Source of the DNA: CAYLWN01 sp964387625
GTDB lineage: Bacteria > Patescibacteriota > Microgenomatia > UBA10105
Assembly: GCA_964387625.1 (NCBI GenBank)
Contig: CAYLWN010000002.1
Coordinates: 27,975 to 91,974, forward strand
Reading direction: 5' to 3'
DNA: 64,000 nucleotides
Made by a program: the position numbers and the translations under genes. The notes beneath the pieces were generated by a model. It saw only the letters and a list, made by a program, of their open reading frames with translations. It made no database searches and was not told the DNA's origin. Positions 48,003-56,319 of the stretch are shown here, piece by piece. Numbering within the stretch: position 1 is the stretch's first letter; each line of letters starts with the position of its first letter.

Positions 48003-48547
48003 AAAAATACAAATTCGCAATGCCTTTCGTCAGGCAGGGGTTTACCATGATTGAGTTGCTTATAGTTGTCGCATTACTGGGTATTTTAGGTACGGTTGGT
48101 GTTACTTCATATACAAATAGCTTGAAAGTTGGCCGGGATGCCAAACGTAAAACCGATTTAGAAACTATCAGACAAGCTATGGAAATGTATAAAAGCGATT
48201 TTTCAACCGTTGGTTATCCTGATGCAATTTCAGGATCAGCTAAAACCAGTAATTGTAGTTTATATAGAAGACTTGAGTGTTGTTTAACCTTATCTGGAAC
48301 CGGTGCATGTTCTGTGCTTCCTTACAAAAGCAATGTTTATATTTCTCCAGCGAATTTTCCTAATGATCCGAAAAACAATCTAAATAAAAATGACTACTAT
48401 TATCAGCGTTTGACTGCAAACACATATGTGTTAGGAACAATATTGGAAAATCCTCCAGCTACTGTTGATCCTACATGTGCAACTTATGACTGTAATACTA
48501 TTAATTTTGGTGTTCAACCATGTAATTATTGTTTATCTCAGCCTTAA
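47999..48547 (+). CDS. Prepilin-like protein (minor or major pilin)
   Basis: Prepilin of 182 residues from ATG 47999, which overlaps the pilD stop by 4 nt. The leader ends VRQG, cleaved before FTMIELLIVVALLGILG with Glu at +5. GRDAKRKTDLETIRQAMEMYKSDF continues the N-terminal helix, as in GspG-type pseudopilins. The body has several Cys (CSLYRRLECC, CSVLPY, CATYDC, CNYC), likely disulfides. An upstream in-frame ATG at 47978 would overlap pilD by 25 nt. It is the first of four prepilin genes in a row. Confidence 0.87.
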   Translation: MKKYKFAMPFVRQGFTMIELLIVVALLGILGTVGVTSYTNSLKVGRDAKRKTDLETIRQAMEMYKSDFSTVGYPDAISGSAKTSNCSLYRRLECCLTLSGTGACSVLPYKSNVYISPANFPNDPKNNLNKNDYYYQRLTANTYVLGTILENPPATVDPTCATYDCNTINFGVQPCNYCLSQP

Positions 48548-48553
48548 ATCAAT

Positions 48554-49042
48554 ATGATAACTGCCTCTTCTGAATATAAAAATATTCTCAAAACAGGTTT
48601 TACTTTATTGGAAATCATGATCTCAATAACTATTATTGGGCTGCTATTTACCGCAGGGCTTGCCAGATACATGGATTTTAATAAGACTCAGACTCTTAAG
48701 TCTTCGGTTTTGGATTTAAAAAATAATTTACGTGATATTCAAGCCAAAGCTAATTCTGGGGTCAAGCCTACTGGTTGTACCGGAACTTTTATAGGCTATG
48801 TAGTGCACTATATATCGACTACACAATATAATGTTTATGCAGATTGTATTACTACTAATGGTGCAATTAAAACCTATACTTTAATTGCGGGTACAAAATT
48901 TAATGCTTCATTTGCCGATATTACTTTTCTCGCATTAAATAAAGGTGTTAGTCCTGCTCCTACCACAATAACTATAAAACATACAGTGAATAATAAAACT
49001 GTAAATTTAAATATCACTGCTAGCGGAGAAATTTATGATTAA
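48554..49042 (+). CDS. Prepilin-like protein (GspH/FimT style)
   Basis: Prepilin of 162 residues. The leader ends ILKTG, followed by FTLLEIMISITIIGLLFTAGL with Glu at +5. The rest has the beta-rich pattern of GspH/FimT-type minor pilins, with SSVLDLKNNLRDIQAKANSG forming the helix end. Two Cys residues (GCTGTF, DCITT) could form a disulfide. It lies 6 nt after the previous prepilin gene, so it is co-transcribed. Minor pilins of this kind prime pilus assembly. Confidence 0.82.
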   Translation: MITASSEYKNILKTGFTLLEIMISITIIGLLFTAGLARYMDFNKTQTLKSSVLDLKNNLRDIQAKANSGVKPTGCTGTFIGYVVHYISTTQYNVYADCITTNGAIKTYTLIAGTKFNASFADITFLALNKGVSPAPTTITIKHTVNNKTVNLNITASGEIYD

Positions 49043-49074
49043 ATTGTGAAGAAATACATTAAAACTTATTTGTT

Positions 49075-49530
49075 ATGCAAGTAATCAAATTTGGTAAAAA
49101 TAACCAAGGTCAAGCCTTGCTAGAAGCAATTGTGGCTTTTGGAGTAGTTGCATTGGTTTTGGTGGCTTTGATTTCCGCAATTACTGTATCACTGGCAAAT
49201 GCCCAATATGCCCGTAATAAAGCTCAAGCTACAAAATATGCTCAGGAAGCCATTGAATGGTTGCATCAACAAAGAGATACACAAACTACCGGTTGGTCAG
49301 GTTTTTACACAAAAGCAGGCGCAACATATTGTGTCAATAATTTAAGCAATTATTCCAGTATGACTGCTTCTTCATGCAGTACAAATATGACTGGTACAAT
49401 TTTTGAAAGAGAAATGACTTTAACAGGAAACGTAGCAAGTGATAAAGTTACAGCTTTAATTAATGTTACATGGACTCAAGGAGCAAGAACTGCAAAAGTA
49501 GATTTAGAAACGGTTTTAACAAAATGGTAA
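49075..49530 (+). CDS. Prepilin-like protein (PilV-type)
   Basis: A 151-residue protein with a prepilin-like N-terminus NNQG-QALLEAIVAFGVVALVLVALIS. Gly precedes the cleavage site and Glu is at +5, but the first mature residue is Gln instead of Phe. This QALLE/QSLIE form is common in PilV-like minor pilins of Gram-positive and CPR genomes. ARNKAQATKYAQEAIEWLHQQRDT is the family's helix extension. A pair of Cys sits mid-protein. It lies 32 nt after the previous gene. Confidence 0.75.
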   Translation: MQVIKFGKNNQGQALLEAIVAFGVVALVLVALISAITVSLANAQYARNKAQATKYAQEAIEWLHQQRDTQTTGWSGFYTKAGATYCVNNLSNYSSMTASSCSTNMTGTIFEREMTLTGNVASDKVTALINVTWTQGARTAKVDLETVLTKW

Positions 49531-49543
49531 TTTTTAACACGTC

Positions 49544-49599
49544 ATTCCCGACCTGATCGGGAATCTTATTAATTTTTAAGATCCCCGCATTCGCGAGGA
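49544..49599. repeat. Two dispersed hairpins between prepilin genes
   Basis: ATTCCCGA-CCTGA-TCGGGAAT (49544-49564) and ATCCCCGC-ATTC-GCGAGGAT (about 49580-49599, one mismatch), each flanked by GTCATTCC/GGATGACA words. They are the same family as the copy inside pilD. Confidence 0.75.
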
Positions 49600-49630
49600 T
49601 GACAATTATTAGTTTAGTTTTGTAATTGAT

Positions 49631-50242
49631 ATGAAGATGCTAAGATTTATGAGAAATTCAATAATCCAGAATCCCTGCCTCGCCGGCAGGCAGGCAGAAT
49701 CCACCCGCCTGCCATCGCTATGCTCAAGCATTAGCGGGCAGGGAATCACTAGAGTTGGTTTTACCTTGGTTGAGACTTTGGTTACACTTGTTTTAATAGG
49801 AACAATTGGTTTAATTGCTTCAATTTCTTTGTTTAATTTGTTATCAGGAAGTGCAAAAACCGAAATTGTTAAAGAAATCAAACAAAATGGAGACTACGCC
49901 TTATCAACAATGGAGCAAAATATTAGAAATGCAACTGATGTGTATTATTTAGTAGGAGGTGTAAAAACATGTGCAGGTACATCTATCGACCTTTACATTA
50001 TTCAACCTTCACAACCTGCAACACCGATTCATTATTCCTGTTCTTCTGGAAGTTTATATGTTGATGGAAATAGTTTGACTAGTGATAAAGTTGTCGTTAA
50101 TCCCTGCACAGGAGTTTTTACCTGCAATAAGGATGTTAATGGTTTATATAAAAATGTAATTATTAATTTTGTTTTGGAAGACGCACAAAACTCATCTGTC
50201 AGTCAGACATATAAAACAGAAATCAGGTTGCGAAATAAGTAA
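49631..50242 (+). CDS. Prepilin-like protein (PilW-type) with repeat-extended leader
   Basis: Prepilin of 203 residues. The mature part starts FTLVETLVTLVLIGTIGLIAS after Gly43, with Glu at +5. STMEQNIRNATDVYYLVGG resembles PilW/GspJ-like minor pilins. The leader is about 43 residues, far longer than the usual 6-25. Residues about 14-40 (NPCLAGRQA onward) are the translation of a GC-rich repeat (49671-49745). Whether PilD still processes it is unknown; no start codon between the insert and Gly43 would give a normal leader except non-ATG ones. It ends the prepilin cluster. Confidence 0.8.
   Translation: MKMLRFMRNSIIQNPCLAGRQAESTRLPSLCSSISGQGITRVGFTLVETLVTLVLIGTIGLIASISLFNLLSGSAKTEIVKEIKQNGDYALSTMEQNIRNATDVYYLVGGVKTCAGTSIDLYIIQPSQPATPIHYSCSSGSLYVDGNSLTSDKVVVNPCTGVFTCNKDVNGLYKNVIINFVLEDAQNSSVSQTYKTEIRLRNK
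49671..49745. repeat. GC-rich palindromic element inside a prepilin leader
   Basis: CCTGCC-TCGCC-GGCAGG (about 49674-49690) is followed by CCGCCTGCC...GGCAGGGAAT; the outer ATCCCTGCC and GGCAGGGAAT also pair. It shares CTGCCTGCC words with the hairpin inside xer (22894-22939). Confidence 0.75.
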
Positions 50243-50310
50243 AACCCTTCCATACGCTACTCTTACTTAGGGAATAAGATACTATTGTCTGAGCGTAGTC
50301 GAAGACTTAT
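50243..50310. repeat. GTCTGAGCGTAGTCGAAGAC element between convergent genes
   Basis: GTCTGAGCGTAGTCGAAGAC lies at about 50287-50306, overlapping the 3' end of the sugar-transferase gene on the other strand. It is another member of the TTCGAC...CTCAG family seen at 13127 and 47412. Confidence 0.6.
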
Positions 50311-50713
50311 CATAAAAAATTTCACTTATTATTAATTTAAAAGCTAATAATATCGCATTAATGAATACCTGTAAATCATACTTAAAAGATTTTTTAGAAA
50401 TATATTTTAAATCACTTTTCATCCAATTATCAAATGAATTTTGATGATANNNNNNNNNNNNNNNNNNNNNNNNNNNNNNNNNNNNNNNNNNNNNNNNNNN
50501 NNNNNNNNNNNNNNNNNNNNNNNNNNNNNNNNNNNNNNNNNNNNNNNNNAATTTATATAATTTGAAAATTTGACCATTCTTTCCTATTCTCTTTTGGATG
50601 TAAAAAATTGGTTTACCACATAAATATAAAATTAGGATACTAATCAAAATAAAAATCGGAAATAAGATAATTAAAATTCCTAATATAAAAAGAAAATTAT
50701 AATATTTTTTCAT
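50282..50713 (-). CDS. Initiating sugar (polyprenol-phosphate glycosyl-1-phosphate) transferase, interrupted by scaffold gap
   Basis: The N-terminal part before the gap is clear: one membrane helix, then GKPIFYIQKRIGKNGQIFKLYK, split here at residue 54, which matches the bacterial sugar transferase family (PF02397; WbaP/PglC type). The catalytic Asp-Glu region would fall in the N run. The part after the gap (SFDNWMKSDLKYI and on) fits the family C-terminus but ends with a tail that looks repeat-derived (YDKSSTTLRQ). The true length is unknown, because the gap size is a placeholder. It would load the first sugar phosphate onto the lipid carrier. Confidence 0.7.
   Translation of the reverse strand: MKKYYNFLFILGILIILFPIFILISILILYLCGKPIFYIQKRIGKNGQIFKLYKXXXXXXXXXXXXXXXXXXXXXXXXXXXXXXXXXXYHQNSFDNWMKSDLKYISKKSFKYDLQVFINAILLAFKLIISEIFYDKSSTTLRQ
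50449..50549. other. Scaffold gap (about 100 N)
   Basis: Run of 101 N inside the sugar-transferase gene. Reading frames across it are not reliable. Confidence 0.98.
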
Positions 50714-50797
50714 TTATGTATTATATTTCAGTATTTTTTTATATTGCGAAATGTACTATTAAGATTATTGAATCAAATATTTGATATATAATAACAT

Positions 50798-51004
50798 ATG
50801 ATTATGCTCTATTTATGGATTTATTTTCAGAAAAAAGTAAATTTTATAATTAATTTTATATTTCTTCATTTTGCGTATTATATAGGTATTGGAATAACTT
50901 CAATCATTGCAAAAATAATAGGGAAAATTTTTTTAAATATTCGTAACGATCAAACTTCTTGGCATAAAATAAATCGGAAACAATCATTAAAAAGAATGTA
51001 TTGA
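50798..51004 (+). CDS. Short SxtJ-like membrane protein
   Basis: A 68-residue protein with one or two hydrophobic segments and a basic end, TSWHKINRKQSLKRMY. That ending resembles the SYW...SMKxQF C-terminus of SxtJ-family membrane proteins, which neighbour carbamoyltransferases in toxin and polysaccharide clusters. The protein is about half the usual SxtJ length, so it may be truncated or a minimal version. It ends 3 nt before the carbamoyltransferase ATG, which supports the link. The similarity is judged by eye and is modest. Confidence 0.55.
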   Translation: MIMLYLWIYFQKKVNFIINFIFLHFAYYIGIGITSIIAKIIGKIFLNIRNDQTSWHKINRKQSLKRMY

Positions 51005-51007
51005 TAT

Positions 51008-52726
51008 ATGATAAAAACTATACTAGGAATATCATGTTATTATCACGATGCTGCTGCTTGTTTAATTATTAATGGAAAAATTATTGCCGCAGCTCAAGAG
51101 GAAAGATTTACACGCAAAAAACATGATAACAGTTTTCCTATAAACGCGATCAAATTTTGTTTATCATGGGCAAATATTTTATCAAATGATATAGATGCTG
51201 TAGTTTTTTACGAAAAACCTGTAATAAAATTTGAACGAATAATTTTTCAATATTTAGCCTCGTTTCCAAAAAATCGTAAAATTTTTATTGATACTATAAA
51301 CCAATGGTTATCATTTAAACTAAATATCCCCAAAACTTTACGAACGGAATTAAATTACACAGGAAAAATTTTTTATGTCGATCATCATATGTCACATGCC
51401 TCTAGTGCATATAATCTATCCGGATTTTCCGAAGCAGTAATTCTTACAGTTGACGGAGTTGGTGAATGGGCAACAACTGCCATAGGGATTGCAAAAGACC
51501 AAAAAATTGTTTTAGACGAAGAGATCCGCTTTCCTCATTCTTTAGGTCTTTTATACAGTACAATTACAGCTTATTTAGGTTTTAGTGTTAACGATGCAGA
51601 ATATAAAGTTATGGGATTAGCTGCATATGGTGATCCGAAAACATTTAAATTGCAATATGATGAACTTATTAAAATACATAAGGATGGAAGTTATTCCTTA
51701 AATTTAAAATATTTTTCTTTCATTCATTCAGATAAGATGTATAACCATGAATTGGAGATGTTATTTGGTTATCCAGCCCGTCAACCTGAGAGTAAAATAA
51801 AAAATTATTATGCAGATATAGCAGCATCATTACAGATGAAATTAGAAGAAGTGTTAATTAATCTATTAAATGTAATTAATAAAAAATATAAGCAAGAAAA
51901 TCTTTGTATGGCTGGAGGGGTTGCATTAAACTCGGTAGCAAATGGCAAAATTATTAAAAATACTACATTTAAAAATTTGTATATTCCACCTGATCCAAGT
52001 GATGGAGGATGTGCGATTGGGGCCGCTTTATATTTTTGGTGTCAATATTTGGGTCAAAAAATCGAATATAGTAAATTTACTCCTCAATTAGGACCAGCAT
52101 ACTCTGACATTCAAATTAAGGATATTCTTGATGCTAATAAACTAAAATATAAATTTATTCATGATAATGCATCGATCTGTGATGTTGTATCAGATTTACT
52201 TATTAAGCAAAAAATAATAGGTTGGTTTCAAGGACGAATGGAATGGGGTCCGAGAGCTTTAGGAAACCGAAGTATTTTAGCTTCTGCTAGTAGTTTGAAA
52301 ATGAAAGATATTATTAATATTAAAATTAAACATCGGGAAATATTCAGACCCTTTGCGCCAGTAATTTTAAAGGAACATGTCAAATCTTATTTTTTTGTTG
52401 ATGATCCATTACCCGAACCAAGTAAATATATGTTACTTGTATATCCATTTAAAAATATAGGTATAAAAGATTCCCCTGCGACTGTCCATGTAGATAAAAC
52501 AGGTAGATTACAAGTGATTTCTCATCAAGATAATCCGTTATATTATGATTTAATTAAAAATTATTACCAAAAAACTAAAATTCCGATTATAATAAATACT
52601 TCATTTAATATTCGTGGAGAACCTATTGTATGTTCTCCTGTAGATGCGATACGCTGTTTTTTAAATACTGACATTGATTATTTAATGATTGGTTCATTTT
52701 TAGTCCGAAAAATAAAGAAAATATGA
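51008..52726 (+). CDS. NodU/CmcH-family O-carbamoyltransferase
   Basis: Transfers a carbamoyl group from carbamoyl phosphate to a hydroxyl, probably of a glycan sugar. The 572 residues have the N-terminal ASKHA-like domain (SCYYHDAAACLI, QEERFTRKKHD), the metal/active-site HHMSHASSAY (near 127), MAGGVALNSVANG (near 300) and, in the C-terminal domain, WFQGRMEWGPRALGNRSIL (near 407). All hallmark blocks are intact. It is sandwiched between an SxtJ-like and a DUF5989-like small membrane protein, a cassette known from carbamoylating clusters. The stop overlaps the next start (ATGA). Confidence 0.9.
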   Translation: MIKTILGISCYYHDAAACLIINGKIIAAAQEERFTRKKHDNSFPINAIKFCLSWANILSNDIDAVVFYEKPVIKFERIIFQYLASFPKNRKIFIDTINQWLSFKLNIPKTLRTELNYTGKIFYVDHHMSHASSAYNLSGFSEAVILTVDGVGEWATTAIGIAKDQKIVLDEEIRFPHSLGLLYSTITAYLGFSVNDAEYKVMGLAAYGDPKTFKLQYDELIKIHKDGSYSLNLKYFSFIHSDKMYNHELEMLFGYPARQPESKIKNYYADIAASLQMKLEEVLINLLNVINKKYKQENLCMAGGVALNSVANGKIIKNTTFKNLYIPPDPSDGGCAIGAALYFWCQYLGQKIEYSKFTPQLGPAYSDIQIKDILDANKLKYKFIHDNASICDVVSDLLIKQKIIGWFQGRMEWGPRALGNRSILASASSLKMKDIINIKIKHREIFRPFAPVILKEHVKSYFFVDDPLPEPSKYMLLVYPFKNIGIKDSPATVHVDKTGRLQVISHQDNPLYYDLIKNYYQKTKIPIIINTSFNIRGEPIVCSPVDAIRCFLNTDIDYLMIGSFLVRKIKKI

Positions 52727-52863
52727 AAGATTTGTTAATATATATATGGAAAAATAAAAATTGGTGGATATTGCCTCCGGTAATAATTATTATTATAGTC
52801 GGAATATTCATTTTTATTACTTCTGCCTCTCCAATTAGTCCATTTATTTATATGCTTTTTTAA
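52723..52863 (+). CDS. DUF5989-like small membrane protein
   Basis: A 46-residue protein: MKDLLIYIWKNKNWWILPPV, a single Ile-rich membrane helix, and SASPISPFIYMLF at the end. The WWxLP start of the helix and the PFIYxLF terminus are the signature of the DUF5989 family, which sits beside SxtJ and carbamoyltransferase genes. The ATG overlaps the carbamoyltransferase stop by 4 nt, so the two are translationally coupled. Its role is unknown; a membrane anchor or partner for the transferase is a reasonable inference. Confidence 0.8.
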   Translation: MKDLLIYIWKNKNWWILPPVIIIIIVGIFIFITSASPISPFIYMLF

Positions 52864-52909
52864 AATTATTAGTGTTAACATATACGATACAATAAAATTA
52901 TATTAGGTT

Positions 52910-53677
52910 ATGAAAAATAATACGCATCATTTTATAGATCTTCTTTTAATAATGACTGAAAAAGAATTAAAAGCGAGATATAAAAATACAATTTTTGGTT
53001 TTTTATGGTTGTTTGTAAATCCATTACTTCAAATGTTAATAATTGGTTTCGTATTCACATTTTTTATGAAAGAACCAATTAAAAATTATAATTATTATTT
53101 ATTTACTAATCTTTTGGTCTGGAATTTTTTTTCTACCTCTCTATCCAAAGCAACTCCGTCAATAGTATTTGAAAGGTCACTTATCAAAAAAGCTAAATTT
53201 CCGCACACAATTATTCCCATATCTATAATTTTATCCAACTTGGTACATTTATTAGCTGCTTTATCATTATTTATGATACCAGTAATTTTTATCAAAACTC
53301 TTTCAATTTCTCGAATCCCCTATTTAATTCCGGCATTTATATTATTGATTTCTTTTACTGTTGGTTTAAGTTTGTTGACGTCTGCATTAAATGTGCGTTT
53401 TAGAGACGTAGCATTTTTTATCCAGGCATTATTGATAATTTGGTTTTACGCTACTCCCATAGTTTATTCTTTTTATATTATTCCTTATCAATACATCTGG
53501 TTATGGAGGTTAAATCCCATGACATCTGTCTTACAATTATTCCAACATGCATTTATAAACTATCCCTTACCGGGTGTTGCTATGATTACGGTCAACACTT
53601 TTATGATTATTATCATTTCAGTATTGGGTATATTAATCTTTAAAAAAGAAAGTAAAAATTTTGATGATTGGCTATGA
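52910..53677 (+). CDS. ABC-2 type polysaccharide export permease (Wzm-like)
   Basis: Membrane half of a glycan exporter, 255 residues with six helices. The N-terminus TEKELKARYKNTIFGFLWLFVNPLLQML, split here over residues 16-43, is the classical Wzm/TagG start. The NVRFRDVAFFIQ motif (near 162) and ATPIVY with the RLNPM segment (near 202) are conserved in the family. It is followed by its ATPase with a 4-nt overlap. A TTAACA/TATATT pair just upstream (52875-52904) may be a separate promoter with almost no leader. Confidence 0.9.
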   Translation: MKNNTHHFIDLLLIMTEKELKARYKNTIFGFLWLFVNPLLQMLIIGFVFTFFMKEPIKNYNYYLFTNLLVWNFFSTSLSKATPSIVFERSLIKKAKFPHTIIPISIILSNLVHLLAALSLFMIPVIFIKTLSISRIPYLIPAFILLISFTVGLSLLTSALNVRFRDVAFFIQALLIIWFYATPIVYSFYIIPYQYIWLWRLNPMTSVLQLFQHAFINYPLPGVAMITVNTFMIIIISVLGILIFKKESKNFDDWL

Positions 53678-54378
53678 ATAATATTGCTATAAAACTTACT
53701 AATATCTCAAAGAGATACACTATTCATCACGAGAAACCAACTTTATCTGAAAGATTGATTAATGGTAAAAATGAAGAGTTTTGGGCACTTAAGAATTTCA
53801 ATTTGACTATCAACAAAGGCGAAATAATTGGAATGATCGGCCCTAATGGTAGTGGTAAAACAACGTTACTTAAGATTATATCCGGTATTACAAACCCTAC
53901 ATCTGGTATTTTGAAGACAAATGGGAAACTTGTTTCTTTGATTGATATTCAGGCGGGATTTCATGCTGATTTAACTGGTGAGCAAAACATCTATATTAAT
54001 GGTATGTTATTGGGAATGTCAAAGTCTGAAATTAAAAGTAAAATAGGAAAAATTGTTAAATTTGCTGATATTGGGAAATTTATTGATGCACCACTCTTTA
54101 CATATTCAGGTGGTATGTGTTTGCGTTTGGGTTTTTCTGTTGCAGTGAATTCAGATCCAGATATTTTAATATTTGATGAAGGAATAAGTGCTGGTGATCA
54201 AGATTTTCAACTTAAAATTAAAAGTAAACTTCATTCATTTTATCTTCAACACAAAACTATTATTTTTGTTACGCAATGGATCGCATTTCTTAAAAAGAAT
54301 TGTAATAAGGTAATTATAATGGAAAACGGAAAAATAAAGAAAATTGGAAATACCTCAATTTTAAATTCTTACAAATAA
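53674..54378 (+). CDS. Polysaccharide export ABC ATPase (Wzt-like), H-loop His replaced
   Basis: ATPase partner of the Wzm-like permease, 234 residues. Walker A is GPNGSGKT (56-63), the signature is YSGGMCLRL (144-152) and Walker B ILIFDEG (164-170). In the switch (H-loop) position, the usual SHD is TQW, so the gamma-phosphate-sensing His is Gln201. No C-terminal carbohydrate-binding domain is present, so it is not of the O9a type that reads chain ends. ATG 53674 overlaps the permease stop. The missing His may slow or change hydrolysis; the Walker B Glu is kept. Confidence 0.88.
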   Translation: MNNIAIKLTNISKRYTIHHEKPTLSERLINGKNEEFWALKNFNLTINKGEIIGMIGPNGSGKTTLLKIISGITNPTSGILKTNGKLVSLIDIQAGFHADLTGEQNIYINGMLLGMSKSEIKSKIGKIVKFADIGKFIDAPLFTYSGGMCLRLGFSVAVNSDPDILIFDEGISAGDQDFQLKIKSKLHSFYLQHKTIIFVTQWIAFLKKNCNKVIIMENGKIKKIGNTSILNSYK

Positions 54379-54613
54379 ATTTGTTTTATTTTATAGTTAA
54401 TGGAAGTGAAATCTAATTATTTTCGCTAGTTTGAGTTGTTATTGCGCAGTTATCCTCATTGTTTATATATTTAGAATTTCCAACTATTAATAAATTCATT
54501 TAATTTAAAATAAAATTTGTAGATAAATGATAAAATTTAAAATTACTATTATAAAAATATAAATATAAAAACTAAAATATATATAAATTAGTTTTAAAAT
54601 CATAAATTTATTC
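54379..54613. other. AT-rich intergenic region after the exporter genes
   Basis: 235 bases, very poor in G+C, without recognisable promoter hexamers of good quality, hairpins or repeats. It marks the change to the most AT-rich part of the window. Confidence 0.5.
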
Positions 54614-55552
54614 ATGTATCAAATATTTCTTTTTAAAATAAAAAATTATTTACTTAATTTTAAATTTAAATACTGGTTAATTTATAAAAAATGTCAACTC
54701 AGATATTTACTGTATCAAACTAAAACAGTTGAATCTTTATTACCAAATAAATCAAATTCTGAAATTATTACATTAACATCACATGATCATTTATTAATGT
54801 ATTTAATATGCATTAAAACATTTAGTTATTATTCTAAGCAAAACTTTTTTTATACTGTTGTTGACGATGGAAGTTTAAATAAATCAGATATAAAATTGAT
54901 TAAAAAATTTATTAAAAACGTTAGGTTTATACCAAATAAAGAAAGTAAAAAAATATTAGGTCCAATATTAAAAACAAAATATTATACAAATTCTTTAATA
55001 CAAAAAAATACTATGGTAAAGAAACATATCTATTTACCACTGTTGAGCATGAAAAATAAAATATTAATGCTAGATAGTGACATACTTTTTTATAAAAAAC
55101 CTTTACATATTATTAAATTTTTAAACGATAAATCTGTTGATAAAGTATTATTTATGAGTGATTACTGGAATGGTTATTCAGTTTCAAAAATTGAAGCTAA
55201 ATATTTTTTTAAATTAAGACTAATTTCTCGTTTAAACGGTGGTTTAATCTCATATAATCCAAAAGAAACTGATTATGAATTAATTGAAAAATACTTAAAT
55301 TTTTTAAGCAATTGCAGTTATAACAGATTTATAAACATGCAGACCATATTATCAATGATGTTTTCAAAGAAAAATAATAAATTATTACATAGACTTCCTT
55401 CTTCATATTATGTACCGTTCAATCAAAAAAACAAAACTAATACAATTTGTAAACACTTTATAAGTAATTCATCAGTTAGATATCGTTTTTATTCAGAAGC
55501 ATCTGTATTATTAAAATCTATTCTTTCAGAAGAAAAATTATTATTTAAATGA
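54614..55552 (+). CDS. Putative GT-A (GT8-like) glycosyltransferase
   Basis: A 312-residue protein. ITLTSHDHLLMYLICIKTF and FYTVVDDGSLNKSD form a nucleotide-sugar-type start, and KILMLDSDILFYKKP (near 152) carries the DxD metal motif (DSD) of GT-A enzymes. LISRLNGGLISYNP and a late His (CKHFISNSS) fit retaining GT8-like transferases, though similarity is distant. No membrane helix is obvious. The stop overlaps the next start by 4 nt. Codons are extremely A/T-rich, unlike the pilus and gyrase genes. Confidence 0.65.
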   Translation: MYQIFLFKIKNYLLNFKFKYWLIYKKCQLRYLLYQTKTVESLLPNKSNSEIITLTSHDHLLMYLICIKTFSYYSKQNFFYTVVDDGSLNKSDIKLIKKFIKNVRFIPNKESKKILGPILKTKYYTNSLIQKNTMVKKHIYLPLLSMKNKILMLDSDILFYKKPLHIIKFLNDKSVDKVLFMSDYWNGYSVSKIEAKYFFKLRLISRLNGGLISYNPKETDYELIEKYLNFLSNCSYNRFINMQTILSMMFSKKNNKLLHRLPSSYYVPFNQKNKTNTICKHFISNSSVRYRFYSEASVLLKSILSEEKLLFK

Positions 55553-56319
55553 ATAAAAATTTATTAATTTCAGTTATAACTGATAAATCAATGCATAGAT
55601 TTTGGATAAATCAGAAAAAACATAATTATGATGTATTTCTGATCTATTGTGGAAATAAAAAAAATATAAGATTAAATAAAGTAGAATTTTTTGATACTAT
55701 AAAAGGTCTTTTTAAATTAGAAACAATATATTATGCTTTAAAAAAAAATAAACACATATTAGATAAATATAAATATTTCTTTTTACCCGATGACGATATT
55801 TTTATTACAAGTGAACAAATTAATAAATTATTTAATATAGCACATCAATATAATTTTCCGTTGTGTCAACCATCACTTATTGGGGGGTTTTATAGTTATC
55901 CTATTACAATTCAAAATAAATACTGTAAATATCGTATAGTAAATTTTATTGAAATGCTGTGTCCAGTGATGAATAGGGAATCAATAAAAAAATTATTACC
56001 AACTTTTTTATTAAATCGTTCTGGATGGGGAGTTGATTTGGTATGGTCAAAATATATTAAAAAAAATAAGGCAATTATTGATGAAGTAGGTGTGCACCAT
56101 AAAACAATTGGAAAATTAATCAAATTTTATAAAAAAGGTAGTTATTATGACAACCTACACAGACTTGGTATTAGCGCTGATAGAGAAATGATTGAAATAA
56201 GAAAAAAATTTCATGTAAACAGAAATAAAAAAATTATATATAAAAAAGTATATAAAAGTATTTTTTTTAAATTTTTAGATAAAATTAAAAACAATGATTT
56301 CAGTAATTATTTGTACTAG
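55549..56319 (+). CDS. DUF707-like putative glycosyltransferase
   Basis: A 256-residue protein that resembles the DUF707 family: VFLIYCGNK early, YFFLPDDDIFI (near 88) with an acidic DDD motif, PLCQPSLIGG (near 115), and a late GWGVDLVWSKYI (near 169). DUF707 proteins sit in glycan clusters and have a GT-A-like appearance, but their reaction is not established. The start overlaps the previous gene by 4 nt and the end overlaps the next by 26 nt, so the three genes are one unit. Confidence 0.65.
   Translation: MNKNLLISVITDKSMHRFWINQKKHNYDVFLIYCGNKKNIRLNKVEFFDTIKGLFKLETIYYALKKNKHILDKYKYFFLPDDDIFITSEQINKLFNIAHQYNFPLCQPSLIGGFYSYPITIQNKYCKYRIVNFIEMLCPVMNRESIKKLLPTFLLNRSGWGVDLVWSKYIKKNKAIIDEVGVHHKTIGKLIKFYKKGSYYDNLHRLGISADREMIEIRKKFHVNRNKKIIYKKVYKSIFFKFLDKIKNNDFSNYLY

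Noticed and set aside
49609..49881. Minus-strand frame across the prepilin start
   Set aside because: Its only striking part is the translation of the GC-rich repeat; the plus-strand prepilin has a clear FTLVE motif.
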